Part shown: piece by piece, positions 1 through 5,303 of the stretch
Layout of the letters: each line of letters begins with the position of its first letter
Position numbering within the stretch: position 1 is the first letter of the stretch
DNA from: Acidimicrobiia bacterium UBA1281
GTDB lineage: Bacteria; Actinomycetota; Acidimicrobiia; Actinomarinales; Actinomarinaceae
Direction: 5' to 3'
Assembly (NCBI GenBank): GCA_002308095.1
Contig: DBUV01000057.1
Span: 4,359-9,661 of the forward strand
DNA: 5,303 bases
Made by a program: the position numbers and the translations under genes
The notes under the pieces: model-generated
What the model saw: only the letters and a program-made list of their open reading frames with translations
The model's database searches: none
Told to the model about the DNA's origin: nothing

Positions 1-203
<203 letters not shown>

Positions 204-204
<1 letters not shown>

Positions 205-2564
205 TGAAGATATTAAAATCTTGGCTACAGGATTGGGTAGATATAGAAAAAATTACAGGAGATGTTCTTTCAGAAGCTCTCGAAAGCTTGGGTTTTGAGA
301 TTGAAAGTCGTACTGACATAAAGCCTAATTATAAAAATATTGTAGTTGGAAAAGTTATAGATATATACCCTCACCCAAATGCAGATAAGGTTAGAGTAAC
401 AAAGGTTGATACGGGTAATAACACGTTTGAAATTGTTTGTGGAGCATGGAATTTCGATATTGGAGCAATAGTCCCAGTAGCTTTACCTAAATCTGAAATC
501 AAAGATAATTTTTTAATTGATAAAAGAGATATTAGGGGAATAGAGTCTAACGGCATGATCTGTTCTGCAACTGAATTAGATCTTTGGGAAGATAATACTG
601 GTATATTGAAACTCGAAGACAGTATTAAACCAGGTACAGATTTTTCTTCGATATATCCCCAAAATGATATTGTTTGGGAGATAGCAGTTACCCCAAATAG
701 AGGTGATTGCATGTCACATTTAGGTATAGCACGTGAATTATCTCATTATTTTAAAAAACCACTTGGTGACAAAACTGTCAAGTTAACACCATCTATTGAA
801 AACATACTCTCTATTAGTAGTGGAAAAATAAAAGAATGTAATTCATATGCAGGTATTGAAATTGAAAATATTCAAATTACTGATTCAAGTTTCGATATTC
901 GATATAGACTTTCACAGGTAGGAACACGAGTAATTAATAATGTTGTAGATTATACAAATTATGTTCTTTACGATATTGGTCAGCCCCTGCATGCCTTTGA
1001 TAGAGATAAACTTTTTGGCAACATCTCTGTTAGGTTTGCACAAGATTCAGAAGAACTTTTAACTTTGGATAACCAAAAACGAAAACTCACAAAAAATGAT
1101 TTAATAATTGTCGCTGATGATAGACCCATTGCTTTAGCCGGTGTAATGGGTGGACTAGATACTGAAGTAACAAGTGAAACAACGAATCTACTTATTGAGA
1201 GTGCATACTTTGATAAAGTTTCAATTATGAATACATCAAGAAAGTTAAATCTAATATCAGATGCCTCCATAAGGTTTGAGAGGGGAATTGATCGCAATTT
1301 ACAGATGCTCGGTTTAAATAGGTTTATTAATATATTTCAAAATAATCAGGACCTTGACTATTCAGAACCTTTCGAGGATATTAAAGATGAATATGACAAT
1401 CCAGAGATTAGTTTTTCTAGAACTGAAATCTATAAATTACTAGGTATCAACTTACAGGATGAATTTATTGAAAACATGTTAAATTATCTTGGAATAGATT
1501 ATGAAATAACAGATAGCGACATTAAATTTAGTCAACCAAGTTGGAGATATGATTTAGAAAGACCAGTTGACTTAATTGAAGAATTCGCCAAACATTATGG
1601 GTTTAATAATTTTGAAAGTACTCTCCCAATAGGATCAAACAAGAATGATGTTGGTTCCTATTGGAAACTAAAAAAATATTTAACTGATAGCCTTACGTCA
1701 AAAAATATGTATGAAACACAAACTCTTTCTTTTGTTTCTGATGAATCAAATAAAATCTTCACACCAGAAAAAATTAGTGTAGAAATCAACAATCCAATAG
1801 ATCAGACAAATAAATATCTTAGAACTAATCTCTATACTTCATTACTCGAAACTTATAAATTTAATTTGGAACAAAACAATCAATCAAAAATGTTTTTTGA
1901 GATAAATAATATTTTTGATATGGGTGATCATTTGAAATATGAACATATTCCTAATCAGACATATACACTTTCTGGAATTGTTCCAAAAGAAGTTACTAAT
2001 ACCGACAGAAGAAATGATTCAACCGTAAATGATATTTATTATGTTAAACAATTACTTGTTTCAATATTAGGTGAATGTTCATTGCAGCAAATTGAAAAAC
2101 CAGGTTTCCATAAAAATATTTCTTATTTAGTAATAAAAGACGACATCATTCTTGGACATTTTGGCCAGCTTTCAATTGAGATGCAAGATAATTATGAATT
2201 AGATAAACCGGTTTACCTATTCAGTATTGACCTAACTAACGTTGACAAGGACAACTTAGTTCAAGTTAACTACAAACCTCTTTCCCCTTATCCGTTTGTT
2301 AAGTTTGACTTATCTTTTATTGTAAATCCCTCTTTTAATTCACAAGACCTTATTAATGAAGTAGAACATATTCTTTCTGAGAATGAGAATATTTTGACAA
2401 TCTTTGATGATTTCAAAAATGAGAAAACTAGAAATTTAGGAATTAGAATAAGTACAAGAAGCTATACAAAAACATATAGCGAGGATGAAGTTTCTGATGT
2501 ATTAAACCAGATAGTTGAAACCGTTGAAGCAAAATTCTCAATTAAATTAAATAAAGGTAAATAA
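204..2564 (+). CDS. pheT: Phenylalanyl-tRNA synthetase beta subunit
   Basis: PheT is the beta chain of phenylalanyl-tRNA synthetase; it binds tRNA-Phe and hydrolyses mischarged Tyr-tRNA-Phe. At 786 residues it has normal bacterial length and all domains in order. The B1 OB-fold tRNA-binding domain is at about 43-150 (VVGKVIDIYPHPNADKVRV, RGIESNGMICSATEL). The B3/B4 editing domain is at about 212-362 (QPLHAFD, IALAGVMGG, ASIRFERGID); His263 and Glu332 align by eye with the editing-site His261 and Glu334 of the Thermus enzyme. B5 is at about 401-471, and its Asp450, Asp456, Glu459 and Glu460 match the spacing of the family's Mg2+ ligands. A catalytic-like core and the FDX-ACB anticodon-binding domain (about 690-786) follow. 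The start is supported by GGAG at 192-195, eight bases upstream, and by the typical opening MKILKSWLQDWVDI. It overlaps pheS by one base and abuts the glycosylase gene, indicating an operon. Nothing is degraded. Confidence 0.97.
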
Positions 2565-3143
2565 ATGGTTGAATCATCTGGACTTAACAACAGAGTGTAT
2601 CAAATGTTGTCACAGAAATCATCTAAAGCAGCGGTAGATGTGCTGGGTATGAGGTTATCAACAAATTATAAAGGAAAATTTACTGAGATTATGATTACCG
2701 AGACAGAAGCATTTGGACGCCAAAAAACAGATCCAATGTCATTAGTTAACATGTTTAATAGAAAATTTCCAGAGACACTACCTAAAGGTCCACCTCATGT
2801 TTTAATACTTAAATCCTATGGAGAAAATAAGAGCCTTTATTTATTAACTTCTAAAAAAGGTTCATGTGAGGCTATATTAATTAGATCAGGAATTGTTCTT
2901 TTGGGTAAGAATTATGTCGAGTCACGTAGAAAAGTCAAAATGAAGACTAACAAATTAACGGGTCCAGGAAATATCTCCAAAGGTCTCGGTGTAGAACTTG
3001 TTAATGATGGTGAAGATTTATTTAATGGTTCTATAAATCTAGCTCCGAGGATTCATCCTGCTGAGAGGGCCATAGCTACAAAGAGAAAGAATGCTAAACC
3101 AGGAGACAACAATCTCTGGAGATTTAGTTTGGTACAAAAATGA
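2565..3143 (+). CDS. mpg: Mpg/AAG-family DNA-3-methyladenine glycosylase, divergent base pocket
   Basis: This 192-residue protein belongs to the AAG/Mpg family (DNA-3-methyladenine glycosylase II), base-excision-repair enzymes that flip out alkylated or deaminated purines and cut the N-glycosidic bond. Family marks in order are ITETEAF (44-50, with Glu48 at the catalytic Glu position), SYG (84-86, with Tyr85 at the position of the intercalating Tyr162 of human AAG), AILIR (103-107, Arg107 like Arg182), LTGPGNISKGLGV (131-143), NDGEDLF (147-153), APRI (160-163) and a C-terminal WRF. Length is normal. Several pocket residues differ from consensus: Tyr127 becomes Phe50, His136 becomes Leu60 (or Ser59), Tyr159 becomes Leu82 and Asn169 becomes Tyr92. 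This is my by-eye alignment. Substrate range may therefore be altered. The ATG directly follows the pheT stop, with AAAGG at 2553-2557 as ribosome binding site, and the end overlaps tyrS as ATGA. Mpg next to tyrS is, from memory, recurrent in actinobacteria. The family call is firm; exact activity is less certain. Confidence 0.86.
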   Translation: MVESSGLNNRVYQMLSQKSSKAAVDVLGMRLSTNYKGKFTEIMITETEAFGRQKTDPMSLVNMFNRKFPETLPKGPPHVLILKSYGENKSLYLLTSKKGSCEAILIRSGIVLLGKNYVESRRKVKMKTNKLTGPGNISKGLGVELVNDGEDLFNGSINLAPRIHPAERAIATKRKNAKPGDNNLWRFSLVQK

Positions 3144-4315
3144 AATATATTGAAGAGCGAGCTTCTGCAATAAATCCTCTTTCTGATTATGAGGAGTTGC
3201 TAAAATCCAAAAAGAAATTAAGAGTTAAACTTGGTGTAGATCCAACTGCACCTGACGTAACTCTCGGCTGGTACGCGATTTTAAGAGCCTTAAGAAAATT
3301 TCAAGAATATGGGCATACGGCTGTTTTGATACTTGGAGAGTTTACAGCACAAGTTGGAGATCCTTCGGGAAAATCAGAAACAAGAACAGTTCTAAATGAA
3401 AACGAAATTAGTGCAAACTCTAAAGGAGTATTGCCAACTATAGAATCGATACTTCACAAAGATAATTTAGAAATTGTTTCCAATAAAGATTGGTTATCTA
3501 AATTAAGTATTTCTGACATGATGAATTTAGCATCATCAACAACTTTAGCTCAAATGTTAGAGAGAGAAGATTTCTCTAATAGATTTGAGAAAAATAATCC
3601 GATATCATTACTTGAGTTTTTCTATCCTTTATTCCAAGGTTATGATTCTGTAGCAGTACAAGCAGATATTGAAATAGGTGGAAACGATCAACTTTGGAAC
3701 TTGATGCTAGGAAGAGAAATTCAAAAATATTATAATTTAAAACCTCAAGTTGCTGTAACTTTCCCATTGCTAGTCGGTACTGATGGTAAGAAAAAAATGT
3801 CTCAATCATTAGGAAATTATATTTCAGTATCTGATACTCCTGAAAATATTTATGGAAAAATAATGAGTATCCCAGATGAAGTAATGTGGGACTATTTTGT
3901 TATGCTTTCAGATCTAGATTTAAAAGAAATTAACGAAACAAAAGAATTAGTTTCAGCAGATAAAATGAATCCGTTTGAATTAAAAAAGAGTCTTGGAAAA
4001 ATAGTAACTAATGAAATATACAACGAAGAAGAATCAGAAAAAGCAGAAGAGTCATTTAATAATCTAACTATTAAAAAAAATATTCCTGATGACATAGCCG
4101 AAACTTCTATTGAAGAAGGTGAAGTTCACATACCTAACTTATTAACTGACAATCAAATTACTTCTTCTAATTCTGAAGCTAGGAGAATAATAACTTCAGG
4201 AGGATTCAAAATTAATGATATAAAATATACTGAACTAGATGTTTCTTCTAAAGAATTAATTGAATCTACACTTCAAATAGGGAAGCGTAAGTTTTTAAGA
4301 ATAATTAAAAAATAA
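3140..4315 (+). CDS. tyrS: Tyrosyl-tRNA synthetase
   Basis: TyrRS is a class I synthetase that activates tyrosine with ATP and loads it on tRNA-Tyr, acting as a cytoplasmic homodimer. The 391-residue length matches the shorter bacterial type with a C-terminal S4 domain, as in Thermus. Visible parts are the Rossmann catalytic domain opening KLRVKLGVDPTAPDVTLGW (27-44), then FTAQVGDPSGKSETR (68-82), AQMLEREDF (137-145), the tyrosine-site region YDSVAVQADIEIGGNDQLWN (168-187), PLLVGTDGKKKMSQSLGN (209-226) and an S4 RNA-binding domain from about 329 to the end (NSEARRIITSGGFKIN). The HIGH-type motif reads TLGW (41-44) and the KMSKS loop reads KMSQS (219-223); both depart from consensus, although the rest is well conserved and the gene looks functional. 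The start overlaps the glycosylase stop as ATGA. No close Shine-Dalgarno is seen (GGAG at 3118-3121 is too distant), so translation is probably coupled. It is the last gene of the operon before a terminator. Confidence 0.95.
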   Translation: MKYIEERASAINPLSDYEELLKSKKKLRVKLGVDPTAPDVTLGWYAILRALRKFQEYGHTAVLILGEFTAQVGDPSGKSETRTVLNENEISANSKGVLPTIESILHKDNLEIVSNKDWLSKLSISDMMNLASSTTLAQMLEREDFSNRFEKNNPISLLEFFYPLFQGYDSVAVQADIEIGGNDQLWNLMLGREIQKYYNLKPQVAVTFPLLVGTDGKKKMSQSLGNYISVSDTPENIYGKIMSIPDEVMWDYFVMLSDLDLKEINETKELVSADKMNPFELKKSLGKIVTNEIYNEEESEKAEESFNNLTIKKNIPDDIAETSIEEGEVHIPNLLTDNQITSSNSEARRIITSGGFKINDIKYTELDVSSKELIESTLQIGKRKFLRIIKK

Positions 4316-4395
4316 TACCCCTTTAAACCAGAAGGTGTTACTCTTAAATTACGAAATTTGGCTTTTTGACAACTGAGTAGAGTATGAACGCCGGT

Positions 4396-4428
4396 AGTGC
4401 AGAAATTATTTTCTAGCACTCTTTTTTT
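4396..4428 (+). terminator. Rho-independent terminator after tyrS
   Basis: The arms AGTGC (4396-4400) plus AGAAA (4401-4405) pair with TTTCT (4410-4414) and GCACT (4416-4420), leaving a single bulged A at 4415 and a four-base TTAT loop. A run of seven T (4422-4428) follows after one C. A ten-pair stem with a short loop and an uninterrupted T tract is the textbook intrinsic terminator. It lies about 80 bp past the tyrS stop and would end the pheS-pheT-mpg-tyrS transcript, separating it from the rRNA genes. If instead the rRNA promoter lies upstream of it, transcription would have to pass through by antitermination. Confidence 0.75.
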
Positions 4429-4429
4429 G

Positions 4430-4452
4430 TCAACTTTTAAGTTAAAAGTTGA
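4430..4452. repeat. Perfect 11-bp inverted repeat with 1-bp centre
   Basis: The arm TCAACTTTTAA (4430-4440) is the exact reverse complement of TTAAAAGTTGA (4442-4452), around a single central G. It starts two bases after the terminator T run. As DNA it has the form of a binding site for a dimeric protein. As RNA it would form a nine-pair stem with a five-base AAGTT loop. It is AT-rich, so I cannot separate operator, leader hairpin or chance from sequence alone, but an 11-bp perfect match with a one-base centre is notable. Confidence 0.6.
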
Positions 4453-4455
4453 TGG

Positions 4456-4479
4456 CTAATTCTTTTTATTAAGAGTTAG
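4456..4479 (+). repeat. rRNA-leader hairpin, 9-bp stem
   Basis: CTAATTCTT (4456-4464) pairs with AAGAGTTAG (4471-4479) over nine positions with one G-U pair (T4460 with G4475), leaving a six-base TTTATT loop. It sits three bases after the preceding inverted repeat and two bases before the next hairpin. The G-U pair suggests that pairing in RNA matters more than a DNA palindrome here. The function is unknown; a structural element of the 16S precursor leader is the simplest reading. Confidence 0.5.
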
Positions 4480-4481
4480 TG

Positions 4482-4516
4482 ATGGTTTAAAAACCATAAT
4501 ATGGGATAAAACCCAT
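4482..4516 (+). promoter_or_regulatory. Twin related hairpins (possible boxB-like pair) in the rRNA leader
   Basis: Two 16-base palindromic units lie 19 bases apart. The first (4482-4497) has arms ATGGTTT and AAACCAT. The second (4501-4516) has arms ATGGG and CCCAT around ATAAAA, and is extendable outward by a few A-T and G-U pairs. The two units match at 13 of 16 positions. Two of the three differences (unit positions 5 and 12) face each other across the stem and change a T-A pair to a G-C pair. That is the pattern expected of a duplicated element whose folding or dyad symmetry has been kept. In rRNA leaders a boxB hairpin commonly precedes boxA, and a boxA-like sequence follows here. A pair of protein operators about two DNA turns apart is the main alternative. 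Confidence 0.5.
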
Positions 4517-4518
4517 GT

Positions 4519-4529
4519 TGATTCTTTGG
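4519..4529 (+). promoter_or_regulatory. Candidate boxA antitermination element
   Basis: TGATTCTTTGG resembles rRNA boxA elements of the TG(T/C)TCTTTGAAAAC type, which bind NusB-NusE to keep RNA polymerase from stopping early in untranslated rRNA. The core TTCTTTG is present with one extra base after TG, and the downstream A-rich part is not well matched. Its position, about 20 bp before the 16S start and right after a hairpin, is the expected boxB-boxA order. The match is short and AT-rich, so this is only a candidate. Confidence 0.35.
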
Positions 4530-4548
4530 TCAGATTAAAATTCAAAGA
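4523..4548 (+). other. Possible stem just upstream of mature 16S 5' end
   Basis: TCTTTGG (4523-4529) can pair with TCAAAGA (4542-4548), seven pairs including one G-U, around a 12-base loop. It ends about two bases before the inferred 16S start. It overlaps the boxA candidate, so the two uses would be mutually exclusive. In many bacteria this region instead pairs with sequence downstream of 16S to make the processing stem; that partner is outside the window, so this local stem is tentative. Confidence 0.3.
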
Positions 4549-4550
4549 TT

Positions 4551-5303
<753 letters not shown>

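Noticed and set aside
371..1297. Minus-strand open frames at 371-712 and 980-1297
   Set aside because: They lie wholly inside pheT, encode no recognisable domain, and pheT is fully conserved on the plus strand; they are shadows.
3118..3121. GGAG as the tyrS ribosome binding site
   Set aside because: It is 18 bases from the start codon, too far for normal initiation; the ATGA overlap and coupling explain the start better.
3576..4095. Minus-strand open frames at 3576-3809 and 3892-4095
   Set aside because: Both are antisense to conserved tyrS catalytic sequence and resemble no protein family I know.
4430..4516. CRISPR array or REP-like mobile repeat
   Set aside because: The inverted repeats have different arms, no constant repeat length with unique spacers exists, and only the twin units at 4482 and 4501 are related to each other.
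4316..4550. tRNA gene or T-box riboswitch in the gap
   Set aside because: No cloverleaf with a GTTCRANNC-type T arm is visible, and no T-box consensus or synthetase gene downstream; the gap leads into 16S.

Overview
The window looks like chromosomal DNA of a low-GC actinobacterium. The protein genes are AT-rich, while the partial 16S rRNA gene carries actinobacterial signatures: GGACGAACGCTGG right after the 27F site, GTTGTCCGGATTTATTGGGC and AAAGAGCTCGTAGGCGG in the V4 region, and a very short V3 helix. Low GC, tight gene packing and this rRNA type fit a streamlined marine lineage such as Candidatus Actinomarina. That placement is inference from memory and was not tested by a database search.

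Layout, all on the + strand: the last 67 codons of pheS (1-204), full-length pheT (204-2564), a Mpg/AAG-family DNA-3-methyladenine glycosylase (2565-3143), tyrS (3140-4315), a 235-bp non-coding stretch (4316-4550), and the first half of a 16S rRNA gene (about 4551 to the window edge). The four protein genes overlap by 1 nt, abut, or overlap by 4 nt, so they almost certainly form one translationally coupled operon. pheS and pheT make the two chains of the phenylalanyl-tRNA synthetase heterotetramer, and tyrS charges tRNA-Tyr. The glycosylase is a base-excision-repair family member lodged between them; mpg next to tyrS is an arrangement I recall from other actinobacteria, including M. tuberculosis.

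The stretch between tyrS and 16S is the least ordinary part. A good intrinsic terminator (4396-4428) ends the synthetase operon. It is followed by back-to-back inverted repeats that fill almost all of 4430-4548 up to the start of 16S. Two of these (4482-4497 and 4501-4516) are near-copies of each other that differ by a compensated base pair, and the second is followed by a boxA-like sequence. This looks like an rRNA leader with a boxB/boxA-style antitermination or processing region, but its promoter is not obvious.

Two proteins depart from family consensus. The glycosylase keeps the catalytic Glu but has lost most of the usual base-pocket residues. TyrRS has TLGW and KMSQS where HIGH and KMSKS are expected. 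I see no mobile element, CRISPR array, tRNA or clear new multi-gene system here.
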